Shown: in pieces, positions 1 to 19,854 of the stretch
How positions within the stretch are numbered: the first letter of the stretch is position 1
How the letters are laid out: the number at the start of each line of letters is the position of its first letter
NCBI GenBank assembly: GCA_009746045.1
Contig: RPFO01001139.1
Location: 352,742-416,741 of the forward strand
Reading direction: 5' to 3'
DNA length: 64,000 nt
Source: Mesostigma viride
Taxonomy: Eukaryota > Streptophyta > Mesostigmatophyceae > Mesostigmatales > Mesostigmataceae
The notes under the pieces: generated by a model
The model's database searches: none
Told to the model about the DNA's origin: nothing
What the model saw: the letters and a program-made list of their open reading frames with translations, nothing else
Position numbers and translations under genes: made by a program

Positions 1-418
1 TCCAAATCTCTGCTGCCCACAGTTGGTAGTCGAGATGCGCACACGGGCATGGCATGGTAGTGATGGCACATGGCATGGCATCACTGGCAATTTGGCATGT
101 GAATCGACCAACCCTCCCTGGCAATGTCCAGGTTCCCACTGCCCAGCCCCCACCTCATTTGACTGTTGGAACCGAATTTCGCCGAACAACGTAAACTTGA
201 AGTGCCCGGTGTCGCGCAGATCGAGCATTTCACATTAATAATTGCCAAAACCCTCACATTTTAACGTGTCATCTTTCCAAAAATGGCTGCAACTAATACT
301 GTAGCGAGGGTAAAGCAAAGCAACAATCGCTAGTAGTTTTAAATTGTGAATTAGATTTAGACGCTACCGACATTGCCTATGCGTGATATGAAGCAATGGC
401 TGGCGAGCATCTTCCTCC
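1..418. other. upstream region of the coiled-coil gene, no gene seen
   Basis: This stretch has only short open frames without codon bias or motifs. It turns AT-rich from about 230 and presumably holds the promoter and 5' UTR of the gene that starts at 419. I see no clear TATA box or other defined site. Confidence 0.4.
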
Positions 419-9887
<9,469 letters not shown>

Positions 9888-10245
9888 GGCCTCAGAGAGC
9901 CAGCCGGCATGGGTCTGCTAGCTGTCAGCCTGGCATGATGGGGAGAAGTGGATTTGATAAAAAAATACGACGATAAAGGAACGGGTATCCTTGTTGACAG
10001 TCTTATTTATGTCGTACCGTTTTTGGCAAAAATCAGCACGGACGGGCATGCTAGCACTGGAGTTCATGTGGTCTTCAAACGTTTTACGGGATTGAAAAGA
10101 GTTAATTAATTAATGGATTTACACGTAACTGCGTCACGTGAGCATAAGTCCGCAGGGAAATGAATGGGATGGGATGGATTAATTAATTCAGTGATCAATT
10201 AATACATAACAGCGTTACGTGAGCGAATGTCCTCAGTTTACAGTC
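9888..10245. other. 3' flank of the coiled-coil gene, no gene
   Basis: This holds the 3' UTR and intergenic DNA. At 10108-10150 a TTAATTAAT run is followed by ACTGCGTCACGTGAGCATAA. The same pairing occurs at 58765-58812, and a weaker version at 10190-10240, so this is the edge of a dispersed repeat. I see no coding signal. Confidence 0.5.
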
Positions 10246-10574
10246 GAGTGGGATGGGATGGGATGGGATGGGATGGGATGGGATGGGATGGGATGGGATG
10301 GGATGGGATGGGATGGGATGGGATGGGATGGGATGGGATGGGATGGCATGGCATGGCATGGCATGGCATGGCATGGCATGGCATGGGATGGGATGGCATG
10401 GCATGGGATGGGATGGCATGGGATGGGATGGGATGGGATGGGATGGGATGGGATGGGATGGGATGGGATGGGATGGGATGGGATGGGATGGGATGGGATG
10501 GGATGGGATGGGATGGGATGGGATGGGATGGGATGGGATGGGATGGGATGGGATGGGATGGGATGGGATGGGAT
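10246..10574 (+). repeat. GGGAT pentanucleotide array
   Basis: About 65 tandem copies of GGGAT, with a block of GGCAT variants near 10345-10420. It is not a known green-algal or plant telomere unit. The Trp-Asp-Gly-Met frames it opens are by-products. Confidence 0.95.
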
Positions 10575-10667
10575 TCATTAATTAATTAATTAATTAATTA
10601 ATTAATTAATTAATTAATTAAACTCGTGCTCCCGTTGGGGAGTCACGGAGCACCGGAGTGCTTTTAA
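10575..10667 (-). mobile_element. 3' end of LINE-like family X, about 45 bp, with TTAA tail
   Basis: A TTAA-type tail (10575-10621) is followed by a 45-bp segment containing GAGTCACGGAGCACCGGAG. The same segment with the same tail is found at 43500-43570 and 57745-57800, where it continues into coding sequence on the minus strand. This copy is the extreme 3' end, cut by the foldback element inserted at TTAA 10664-10667. Confidence 0.6.
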
Positions 10668-11320
10668 GGGGACTCGTCACCAAAACACCAAAAAATCAAT
10701 AAAAATTCAAAACTCACATTAAACCTATGCGAACAATGCCCAAATGGGTTTGGGGACCCAAAGTAGCATTTATGACGATTTGTCGTGCACTTACTTGGGG
10801 TATTACCCCCGGCATTTGGCTAAAAATAGCACAAGACGCTAAACCGTTTTTGCCACGCCACGGTCAATAGGAGCATCTGATTGACCTGCCCATACATTCC
10901 AAACAAGTTCCCCCTCTCCTCGACCGTTTGAGTTACTAACATGGTTCAGCGGGTCAGGTTTGTGAGAGTTATTAATTTTCCCGCGAAAAAAGACCGTATT
11001 TTGGCGGGAAAATTAATAACTCTCACAAACCTGCCCCGCCGACCCATGTTAGTAGCTCAAACGGTCGAGGAGAGGGGGAACTCGTTTGGAATGTATGGGC
11101 AGGTCAAACAGATGCTCCTATTGACCGTTGGGCGGCAAGAACGGTTTAGCGTCTTGTGCTATTTTTAGCCACATGCCAGGGGTAGTACCCCTAGTAAGTG
11201 CACGACAAATCGTCATAAATGCTACTTTGGGTCCCCAATCACTTTTGGGCACTGTTTGCATAGGTTTAATGCGAGTTTTGAATTTTTATTGATTTTTTGG
11301 TGTTTTGGTGACGAGTCCCC
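10668..11320. mobile_element. foldback element, 653 bp, TTAA target site
   Basis: Two inverted arms of 317 bp each (10668-10984 and 11004-11320) surround a 19-bp loop. The arms are highly similar, differing by scattered substitutions. The ends are GGGGACTCGTCACC and its complement, directly flanked by TTAA at 10664-10667 and 11321-11324. A TTAA duplication is typical of piggyBac-type transposases (established knowledge). It carries no gene, so it is a non-autonomous, MITE-like element. Confidence 0.88.
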
Positions 11321-11324
11321 TTAA

Positions 11325-13962
11325 GGGGACGCGGCGCGCCGATTTTTTTCCGCGCCAAAAAATTTGCGGTACCAGCCGTACCGTGAAAATTGGGTGCACG
11401 GTGCGCGCACCCCTTGCGGAAGTGGCCATGGCGACTGCGTTTAGGCGAAACTAGCAATGTAAGGCTAGAGAAATGCCAAAAAAGTGCTCGAATGTTGAAG
11501 ATGTTAATGATGTTGGTTTGGGGCGGCAAGGAGCTGATTCACAATATCGCTGCTTTCTTTTACTGCCATCGGCATGGGGGGTAAACTGCATTTTTTCGTC
11601 GCGCGGAATAAAATAGAATTCGTGATAGCGGCAGTAAATTCGCAGTTTGGGGGGGATTTTTGACCGCGAAGGATGAATTCGTATGGGTAGCATTGAATTC
11701 CAAACCGAACTGGTGCTTTTTGCTACATTTTCGGCCGTTCTCGGTAAGTAATTCTTCAGGCCTCCGCAGTGCATGTCGGAACCTTCCATGGAAGAACGGC
11801 CGTTGTTGCGCGCCTGGGTGAGGGATCTGCGAGGGCAAGGTATAGATTTGTCGCGAATGTTCTGTGCTATCAGTTCTTTCTTCTATTAGCTCATCGTTCC
11901 AAGTTTTTTTCGTTCTTTTTGGGCAGTTTCCGCCAGCTAGCTCGCCGTTGCTTGCCGTGGTGTTGTCGAATACCTGGCAGCTTTAGATTGTTTTTGTTGA
12001 TGTCGTGGTCAAGGCCGCTTCAGTCGAAGCCTATTGCTTCTCGGGAAGGTTTAAGGTATTTCATGAAACGTGTTCTGGCAAGGATGTTGTGCGTATGGAA
12101 GCTTCTAGATGTGTGAGAGTGACGCACCCTCTCTTCGCAGCGGCATCACAGCGCTCATGCGCTGGAGGCCCGCCAATGGTTTCTTTCCATTTTATCGTGC
12201 AGGGGAGGAAGTGTTTTATTGACGATCATGTCGGAGATATTGCATTTGTGTGACTGCATGTAGATAGCTGCCACCATTGGTTTATTTTTCCCTTCCCAAA
12301 AGGGTAGGGAAACCTGTCACCAACTACGTTCAGATGTTGCTGGACGACCTAGTGGTCCCAGCCCAGTTTGAGCACCGCATCCACTCTCTCTCCCGTCTTT
12401 GGACTGCCATGCAGGACAAGACGCGGTGGAAGAAGATTGTCAACTAGGCGCACACGCCCGACCCTGTGGGCAAGCCACCTCCCCCCAAGCGGAGGAGGCG
12501 TTTTGATGAGTAGTGTAGTTAGGTTTTTTCTAGATAGAGTTAGGATAGTTCGATCACGCGGCTTCCTCCACCCCATCCATCATGAAATATGTGCTACATG
12601 ACCTCCCCACGGAGGCATGTTATAATTTAATTTAATTTTTTAATTGGTTTATTTGAGCTTTCCCTTGATATGATGATGTGAAAAGACTGCAATGTGCTGA
12701 GCCAACCATGGTTGACATGGTTGACTGCATGCAAGCTTTGTATGCCATGATCTCCTTGGTTCCTTGCCCTCCATCGTTCCAGTTTGTTGCCCATCTCAGG
12801 TAGGGCAGTTAAGGAGTCGCTGCAGTGTTGATTAGCTTGGTTGGCATAAACCTTAACACTCTAACCCGGGAGAAACATAGCCAAATGCTGATTAGGCATT
12901 TTAGTGCCATCATCATCATTGCTATTCACATGCTTATAAGTCTGGCCATGCTCGAGGGACGGTGAAGGGGTATGAGGTGTGTGGCCACCCATTTGTATTT
13001 CATAACATATTCAGCATGTATTTGATGCATGTTGGATGGCATGCAAAGTGTAATTGTGTTTACTTGGTTACTGAGTGGTCCTTAGCGCCTTGTCAGGTGG
13101 TCGTCTAGGAAACCCATCAGTGCCACAGTGACCCCCGACCTTGAGCATGTGTCATCATCAGTGAGCAAGAGTTAGAGGTGCTTTTGGTCATAGATTTGCT
13201 GAGTTCTTGGCATGAAAGTTACAAGGTAACCTTGGGTTGAGTATAGTGTATGCTCTCTTGGCATGTATGCCTAGCGATCGTGTTGCTATGCTTGCGCTGG
13301 CAAGGTTGGCCATGCCGAGGGCAGGTGAGGGCAGATGAGGTGCCTAGGCGTTTGCTTATGTTTTGTGATCGAGCAGGGCATGCTTTCAGGCTTTTTGGAT
13401 GGAAAACATCATGCCTAAGTGGCCTTGTACAAAGAAAAACCTTCTTTAGCGGTCGTGAGAGTGGCATCTGCCAAACGCAATAACTTGAGCTACTAGGGTT
13501 GTCCGATTGACCTCAAACTTGGACCGTGGCTTGGACCGCCCGTGCCGAAATTTAATAGTGCTTTTTGGCTTGATTTGACAAGTTTATGAATTGTTTTATA
13601 TTTTAAAGTGAAAAAAATCGCGTTTTTGGCGCCACGGGCTATTTTTTGAACCGGGCGGTGTCCATATGCCCCATGTAAGTTGTTGTTTGCGATTTGCCAG
13701 GACGTTACTACGTGGCTTGTGCTTTGGGTCAACCTGTTTTGTGGATTGGCTGGGGCATAACCAGCCCTAGTTAGCGTCTTTCGCTATTTCTACCGCATTA
13801 TTGGCGTAGTATATATGGGGGTAGTACCCCCAAGAAGTGCCGCATGGACAACTCACTAGAGATGTTATTTAGTGCCCCCAATCATAACTTAGCATTGTGC
13901 AAATGAATTTCAAGTGATATTAGCATATGTCAATTTTAAGGGTTTTGAGGTGCCACATCCCC
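11325..13962. mobile_element. candidate TTAA-bounded DNA element, 2.6 kb
   Basis: The left edge reads TTAA then GGGGACGCGGCGCGCC. The right edge reads TGCCACATCCCC then TTAA (13963-13966). The ends are imperfect inverted repeats (GGGGAYGYGGC). The right edge is supported by comparison: the repeat unit that resumes at 13963 is uninterrupted at its TTAA at 36068 and 63467. No transposase frame is visible inside. The left end is less certain because the matching flank is absent there. Confidence 0.45.
12313..12650 (+). pseudogene. LINE-like family Y 3' fragment, broken copy
   Basis: The conceptual product, starting NYVQMLLDDLVVPAQFEHRI and ending in a Pro/Lys/Arg-rich tail, matches the 63-residue frame at 61000-61191. 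Here it has an in-frame TAG (about 12446). The tail is followed by similar 3' sequence and a TAATTTAATTTAA run. I do not recognise the protein family. The copy at 60741-61341 shows that it is a retroposed 3' end. Confidence 0.6.
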
Positions 13963-14200
13963 TTAACAGCTCTTACCCGTGTACTTACGGCATGGCTACA
14001 TAATCAGGCGGAGCCAATTTTCGGAAGAACCGTTAGGTTCGCCAGAATTGGCGAAGCTTATAAGGCCGTACACGTGAGAAAACACATAATTATGTACATA
14101 CAGCTGACAGCAGGCATACAGTAGGAACAAGCTTGGGGCCGTGAATGCAATTATTAGTCAAGACAATTAGTCAACACAATTGTCAACTACTGCACAGTGA
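13963..14200. repeat. right end of dispersed repeat unit D, copy 1
   Basis: The segment from TTAACAGCTCTTACC to the CAATTAGTCAACACAA region matches 63466-63690 nearly base for base and, for its first 40 bp, 36066-36106. It directly precedes the signal-peptide gene. Confidence 0.75.
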
Positions 14201-14276
14201 CATAATTCCCGGCTCCGGCTGTCAGACTTCAGAGCCACATTCCCTCTGCATTTCTTCATTCTTGGGGTCGCCGACA

Positions 14277-14915
14277 ATGCTGCAGGCCATAATATGGATG
14301 AGCCTGTATTTGATCCTGCAAATATTGGGTCCATGCGAAGGCCAAAGTCAAGATATGGCGATGCAAGAAGCATGGCGCACGTATTGCCGCTGTGCGTTTT
14401 TCCTGGACGAGAGCAAGCGTAGGCTCTCTCCAGCTTCGCTGTTTCAGCACGGAGGCTCCAACGAGGCAGAGATGATGGCGACCAAAGTTCTTGAGAGAAT
14501 GGCGATACCCTCCGTTAAGGAACTTTGCGTCCGCAAATTCGAGAAAAATTCCGATCGCGAGGCAGAGAAATGCGCAGGGGTTTTCTCTGTTGATTATTAT
14601 ATAAATATGCCGACTCATACCTTAGACATTATGACAAGCAGATTGATCAGTACGGACCTGTGTCGCAAAGGGTGGGTGTGGGTGACCCGGGAAGACGTGG
14701 TTCGGCTGCAATCGTGGCCCAATTACACGATTCCTGGTCTTGTACGCTGCGACCGACCGGTTCCAAGGATACTGTGGTCCATCAAACCGTTGACCGAGGC
14801 GCCGAGTGGCTCTTCTCCCATGATGTCCAACCTGTTTCCGGGATGCAACTTCCTCTTAGGTGCGGGGCCAGGAATCACCGCTGCTCACTGGCACGAGGCT
14901 TGGCGGCTCAATTAA
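14277..14915 (+). CDS. putative secreted or membrane-anchored protein, 212 aa, copy 1
   Basis: I chose ATG 14277 because it begins a hydrophobic stretch (MLQAIIWMSLYLILQILGPC) that looks like a signal peptide, and the longer upstream frame has no such logic. The mature part has about nine cysteines, a Trp-rich segment (RKGWVWVTREDVVRLQSW) and a C-terminal Pro/Gly-rich part ending in WHEAWRLN. I recognise no domain. A near-identical copy lies at 37049-37687 (about five residue changes). Both copies lie about 0.7 kb upstream of a TTL-like gene, so it could be a separate gene or a 5' part of that gene. Confidence 0.5.
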   Translation: MLQAIIWMSLYLILQILGPCEGQSQDMAMQEAWRTYCRCAFFLDESKRRLSPASLFQHGGSNEAEMMATKVLERMAIPSVKELCVRKFEKNSDREAEKCAGVFSVDYYINMPTHTLDIMTSRLISTDLCRKGWVWVTREDVVRLQSWPNYTIPGLVRCDRPVPRILWSIKPLTEAPSGSSPMMSNLFPGCNFLLGAGPGITAAHWHEAWRLN

Positions 14916-15239
14916 TTGTGCTTATATATAGGATATCTCACTTGTTATTTGTTGTATCTCACTTGTTTAAAGTAAATTATTATTTTTTAAAAAAAAATAT
15001 GTATGTAAAAATATATACTACCGATAATCATACACACAATAATGTTTTTTTTCTTTTAATTTACTGTTTTTTTTGTAAACTTGTATATACTATGTACAGT
15101 AGTACTTATAGGTAGTATACTACAGTAGTGTGCGTAGTATATTTTTTAATGGCCTAGCATAGGTAGCTGTTCCCTGGCGACCACCTGCATGGGAACATAA
15201 TATCAGACCCCTTACTGTCACCCACACCCATTTGCCGCC

Positions 15240-15560
15240 CACCATCTTGCCCAAACCCCACCTAATGCCCACCCACCATCATGCCCATGACCCACCATCT
15301 CGCCTTCCTGCCATTGCCCACCTGCCATCGCCCACCTGCCATTGCCCACCTGCCATTGCCCACCTGCCATTCATTGCCCACATGCCATTGCCCACCTGCC
15401 ATCGCCCACCTGCCATTGCCCACCTGCCTGATTGCATGCCCACCTGCTATGCATTGCCCACATATGCCATGTATTGCCCACCTGCCTAGTTTCAGACGTT
15501 GCCCACCTGCCTTTGCCCACCCAGGCCTTGTTGCCCACCTGCCATTGCCCACCTGCCTTG
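15240..15560 (+). repeat. 14-bp minisatellite upstream of the TTL exon, copy 1
   Basis: Irregular tandem copies of CCCACCTGCCATTG with CATCG, CATGC and CTTTG variants. It ends about 50 bp before the acceptor CCCGCAG of the TTL exon, so it probably lies in an intron. It stays open in one frame, so I cannot exclude a translated Pro/His/Cys-rich repeat. Confidence 0.85.
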
Positions 15561-15615
15561 TCGCCCATCCATGGACTTGCGCCCCCATCCCCTCACCCAA
15601 CTCGCCCGCCCGCAG

Positions 15616-17381
15616 ACAAGGGCTTGATGTGGGAGACCCTGGCAGGGTACGCGCACCAGATGTCGCCGCGGTGCGCAGCCAACGTGGCCGGTGGCCTGCT
15701 GCCGTTCACCTACCGGCTGTACGACCAGCGGGAGTGCGAACACTTCTTCCGAACACACATGGCGCCCCAGAACAATGATGACGTGGTGTCATCGCGTGGT
15801 GGGGTTAAGGATGGGGAAGCTTGGGGTGGGGCCGCACAGGGGCCGGGGGGAATGGGGGGTGGGAAAGCCGGATGGAAGGCATCACCACAGGGCAGTCTCG
15901 CAGCAAGCAGTCAAGGGGAGGAGGGGGGTGAGGACGAGTGGTGGATCATCAAGATGACCGACGCGCACGCGGGGCAAGGGACGCACATACTTGCACTATC
16001 CCCTGATAAAACGCCTCGCGCCCGAGGCAAGGACTGCCCTGCTTGCCAAGTGTTGCACATGATGTACGGCCCTCAGGGGGAGCGGTGCGCACAGATGGCG
16101 GCACAGGTACTTCCAGAGGGCACCCGGCGAACGCCACAGCAAAAGCTGCTTGGGATGCATGTGAAGCATGTGATGCAGAAGTACGTGCGTGACCCGTTGC
16201 TGATTGACGGGCGCAAGTTTCATGTTCGCATGTTCGCGCTGGTGCTGAGCACGTCGCCGTTGGTTGTCGCGTGCACACGCCGCCACCTGGACAACTACGC
16301 GCTCATCACGCCGTACAACTACAACGCGAGAGACTGGACAGACCTGAACGGGCACCTGACCAGCGGGCGCAAAGCTTCGACCAAGGGTGAAAATGGTGGC
16401 AAGAAGCAAGGGGCTGCTGCTGGCAAATGCGACGAGGGTTCCACGCTGGCGGAACATATAAAGCAAACCAGTTATGTGCGCCCACCGCGCATTTTCGAGG
16501 AGGGCTGGTGGACCCTCAATGAGTTGGACGAGTATTTGTCGGTGGAGCGGGGGCTGGTCCCCAAGGGTTTCGTGAACGCCACGCTCATCCCCCGGTTCCA
16601 GCAAGCCATGGTGATGTCCTTCCGTGCAATGGAGGCGCGCATGGCGGCGGGGGGGAGCGATAAATGGCGCGAGCGCGTGGCTGCAGCCTCTGCTGCCGAT
16701 AGCAATAAAGCAGATGAGTTGAAAGCTGGCACTAGCCATTATGGCAGTAATAGCGGTGGTAGCGGTGGTGGTTGTGGGGATGCAGTGCCCACGAATGCTT
16801 CTGGTCATGCTGATGGAGGCGCGGGGGATCAAGGCCCTACCAACCGGCACCACTACCAAATGTTCGCATTCGACTTCATGCTGGACTCGTCGCTAAACAC
16901 GATCCTATTGGAGATAAACCACAACCCGGGCGTTGGGCTAATTGAGCGGGCAGCATATTTTACCGACCTGGTCACCCTGGCATGGAGACTGTTCGAGGCC
17001 AAGCGGGCAGGGCAGTGGCCTGTGGCACCAGAGGCATCCCCTGCAGCGCCTGGAGGTGCATTACAACCCACCACGGCCACAGATGCGGGGTCTTTGCCAG
17101 CAGCCTCTCCTGCCACGGTGGATGGTCAGTGTAGGGTAACTCCAGGCATGGCCCCTTCTTCCATCTGTGGCATGCCTGTTGACGAGGCTCAAACGGGTGG
17201 CAGCACAACCCCTGGCTCACCGTCCACGGGCTCGCGTGTGCCCCGCACCGGCACGTACTCAAGGGACATCCTTGACCTGACGCGTTACGAGGGTTTGGAG
17301 ATGCTGATTGATGGTGACTGGGAACTCACAAACATGGAAGGCTGTAGTCAAACTATTCATCAATTAACAAAAAGCACATGA
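15616..17381 (+). CDS. tubulin-tyrosine-ligase-like protein, 3' exon, copy 1
   Basis: The family uses an ATP-grasp fold to add Tyr, Glu or Gly to tubulin tails. Visible motifs are DEWWIIKMTDAHAGQGTHI (nucleotide-binding Lys and Gly-rich loop), VMQKYVRDPLLIDGRKFHVR (the QkYi-PLLi-grKFdlR block), HLDN, and FAFDFMLDSS then TILLEINHNPG (catalytic Asp and Glu-x-Asn). The C-terminus is low complexity and ends at TGA 17381. The exon starts after CCCGCAG (phase 1), so upstream exons are missing or unrecognised. Two Gly/Ser-rich insertions (about 15790-15930 and 16700-16830) interrupt the fold. A copy at 38468-40233 is about 97% identical in protein. Tyr ligase, glutamylase and glycylase activity cannot be told apart from sequence alone. 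Confidence 0.8.
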
Positions 17382-17584
17382 CTGCAGTCATGTGGGTACA
17401 AAAAAGGAATCCTTCAAAGGTCGGACAAATATAATAAATATTTGCATACTTACCCATATTTTGTTTATAAATATTGACTAGTTAGCTAGTGATACTAGAA
17501 TATCGCGTAGGTCCGTGCGTAGTACTCCTGCGCACTTAGGTCTAGTGGTGAGTCATCTTCTATAGATTCAGCAATATCGGACAT

Positions 17585-17810
17585 ATTGGCACCCCTCTCC
17601 GGTGAAGAGGTTTTTCGCAGTTGGGCTGTTTCGAAACGTTAAGTGAGATGCCTTCGGATCAGGAGACTCACACAGCCGCGAAATCATGCCAAAGGTCCTA
17701 TGTTCGATTCCTTGCTGGTAGCTTTTAGGCTTTCTTACTTTCTGTGTTTCGCGGAATCTCAGATTTGGGCAGCTAGCGTTTTCACGTGTTGCTTTCTGAC
17801 GACAATTGAA
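17585..17810 (+). repeat. dispersed short repeat S, copy 1 (SINE-like)
   Basis: A segment of about 225 bp starting near GCACCCCTCTCCGG and ending near GCTTTCTGACGACAA. Related copies lie at 40525-40745, 40925-41155 and 48205-48445. It contains ATGTTCGATTCC, close to a Pol III B box (GGTTCGANNCC), but the surrounding bases do not fold into a tRNA. Confidence 0.6.
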
Positions 17811-17819
17811 TAGTTAGCC

Positions 17820-18245
17820 CTCTAAATATTATTCTGATTTGGCACGCCGCAAAGGTGAAAACCATTTGCGTTCAGTGCCGGTCCGCGGAAAACGCGGAAA
17901 ACGTTATCTGCAAATGAATCCGACCGGAATCGAACTTGGTACCTCTCGCACCAACTTTCGCTGACTATAGGACGGACGTCTCCGGATCCTAGGGCATCGC
18001 CAACTTACACATACAGTCATCCGCAAAAGTTTTCCTTTCCGGGGAGTGATGCAAGCCTTTCGGATTTGGTGCTAGATAAATCATTCGAGATCTGTGTGTG
18101 TAGGAGTACTACACACGTGAATATTATTTGCTGCGTTTGCCTAACTTGGGGGAAAATATGTAAATGTATTTATCATGGAATAATATTTATTTCTTGTGGA
18201 CCGTGTACGAGTATATGAAGCTAGTGAGACAACTATATAGTGAGT
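17820..18245. other. gene-free flank between repeat S and the LINE array
   Basis: No gene. On the minus strand near 17925-17965 there is a second B-box-like GTTCGATTCC with a poorly pairing T-arm. The stretch ends in AGTGAGTATATATAT, the target of the LINE array that follows, and is repeated at 41260-41600. Confidence 0.5.
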
Positions 18246-19204
18246 ATATATATCGAGAACTCAACGCCCAGGGACGTGCGTGGCTGTTCTCGCTTTCCTT
18301 GCGGAGTGTGGGCTCGGCGTACCTTCGTGCTCTTCCCATGGCCCCCCCATTCGCCTTGGCTCCCAGCCACTACTCGGTGGCGCTCCGGCACCAGCTATTT
18401 GCCCCGCAGCCTCTTGTTCCGGCCGGGCGGCCTTGTGGTAGCTGTGGGCAGCCGCTGGATCCCACGGGGACTCACTACCTTGCCTGCATGGGGGGCCAAC
18501 AGAATCAGAATTGGTATTTGTATTTGCACACTGTCCTCCTGACGGTGGTGCTCGCCATGATTCGGTCGGTTTTCCCCCACGCGAACATCCGGTCCGAGGA
18601 TGCGGATGGCGCTGCCTTCTATTCCCCCAACCACCGGCCTGACATCGTGGTGCTGGACTTTGAGGGGGGTGGCCGGCATCTGCTTATTGACGTTTCGGTG
18701 GCGCGGCCCTTGGCTCTTAGCCACGTGGCTGGGGCCTCCCTCACGGCAGGTTACACGGCGGACCGGGCGGAGCGGACCAAGCTCCTGGCCTACGGCGACG
18801 TCGGGCACCATCGTGTGGTGCCCTTTGTCCTGGAGGAGTTTGGGGCCATGGGGCCCCTGACCTCCGCCTTCTTCAAGGAGTGTTGCCGGCTCCGGGAGGA
18901 CCGGCTGGACCTGGAGGGCCAGCGGGCCCCATGGTCGGCGCGGACCTGGACGTCATATTGGCGTCAGCGCTTGTCGGTGGCGCTGACTCGGGCCATGGCG
19001 GACATCATGCTCCGCCGTACGCGGGCTGATTTTGCGGTGCAGCAGGGCTATTAGGTTCCTCCCGTTAGGCGTTTCCATTGGTCTTATCGTACTTCGTAGT
19101 ATAGAGCTTTGACATGGCTCTGTATATAGGTTTATAGCTGGGCGTTTGCTTTGGTTTGAGTGATTTCACTCTGCTGTAAGTAATTATATTTTTAAAATAT
19201 ATAT
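18246..19204 (+). mobile_element. RLE LINE family B, 5'-truncated copy B1
   Basis: After TATATATCGAGA the sequence enters the family B ORF2 near ACTCAACGCCCAGGG and stays open to TAG at 19054. It encodes CGSCGQPLDPTGTHYLAC (zinc knuckle) and HRPDIVVLDFEGGGRHLLID (PD..D core of a restriction-like endonuclease). A 150-bp 3' UTR ends in AATATATAT. Copy A1 follows directly. Confidence 0.85.
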
Positions 19205-19205
19205 C

Positions 19206-19715
19206 GAGACACGTTTTTTTCTCCATGCACAGCTGAAAAAACCTGCGCCGAGGTGCGGCACCGCGGCCTATGGTAGTGATTACTGTCTGCGACACGCCCG
19301 GGGCTGGCTGCATCTACCTGTCGGCCACTTGTGACCCGTGGGCTAGGCGAATTTGAATGCGGCTTTCCCGTTAGTTGTGGCTCCACCGCTCCAGTTTTCT
19401 AGGCTGACATGATGAACCGACGGGGGTTCCTGGATTGAGACACGTTTTTTTCTCCATGCACAGCTGAAAAAACCTGCGCCGAGGTGCGGCACCGCGGCCT
19501 ACGGTAGTGATTACTGTCTGCGACACGCCCGGGGCTGGCTGCATCTACCTGTCGGCCAATTGTGACCCGTGGGCTAGGCGAATTTGAATGCGGCTTTCCC
19601 GTTAGTTGTGGCTCCACCGCTCCAGTTTTCTAGGCTGACATGATGAACCGACGGGGGTTCCTGGATTGAGACACGTTTTTTTCTCCATGCACAGCTGAAA
19701 AAACCTGCGCCGAGG
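19206..19715 (+). promoter_or_regulatory. 231-bp 5' monomers of LINE A1
   Basis: Monomers begin GAGACACGTTTTTTTCTCC at 19206, 19437 and 19668. The first two are 231 bp and the third changes into the ORF1 leader at about 19715. Tandem 5' monomers acting as promoters are known from mouse L1, and a similar role is inferred here. The only detail seen inside is a conserved CAGCTG and a GATTACTGTCTGCGACACGC block. Confidence 0.7.
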
Positions 19716-19854
19716 TGCGCACCGCGGCCGCCCCGCGTTGGGGGGCTGCCGCCCCCCAAACCCCCCGCTTGGGGGGCACGCCCCCCAAACCCCCCGCGTC
19801 CGCATCTCGCTCTCCCCCCGCGCTTCCGGTTCCGTTGTTTTACGCACCTCCCCC

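Noticed and set aside
10195-10589. Trp-Asp-Gly-Met and Pro-Ser-His repeat proteins
   Set aside because: Products of the GGGAT pentamer array. The unit is also not a recognised telomere repeat.
15232-15615. Pro/His/Cys repeat as the N-terminus of the TTL protein
   Set aside because: The stretch is a 14-bp minisatellite followed by an acceptor CCCGCAG, and repeat length differs between paralogues. Kept as probable intron, though not excluded.
17915-18000. Possible tRNA gene on the minus strand (TTCGATTCC)
   Set aside because: The T-stem pairs at only two of five positions and no anticodon arm or acceptor stem forms.
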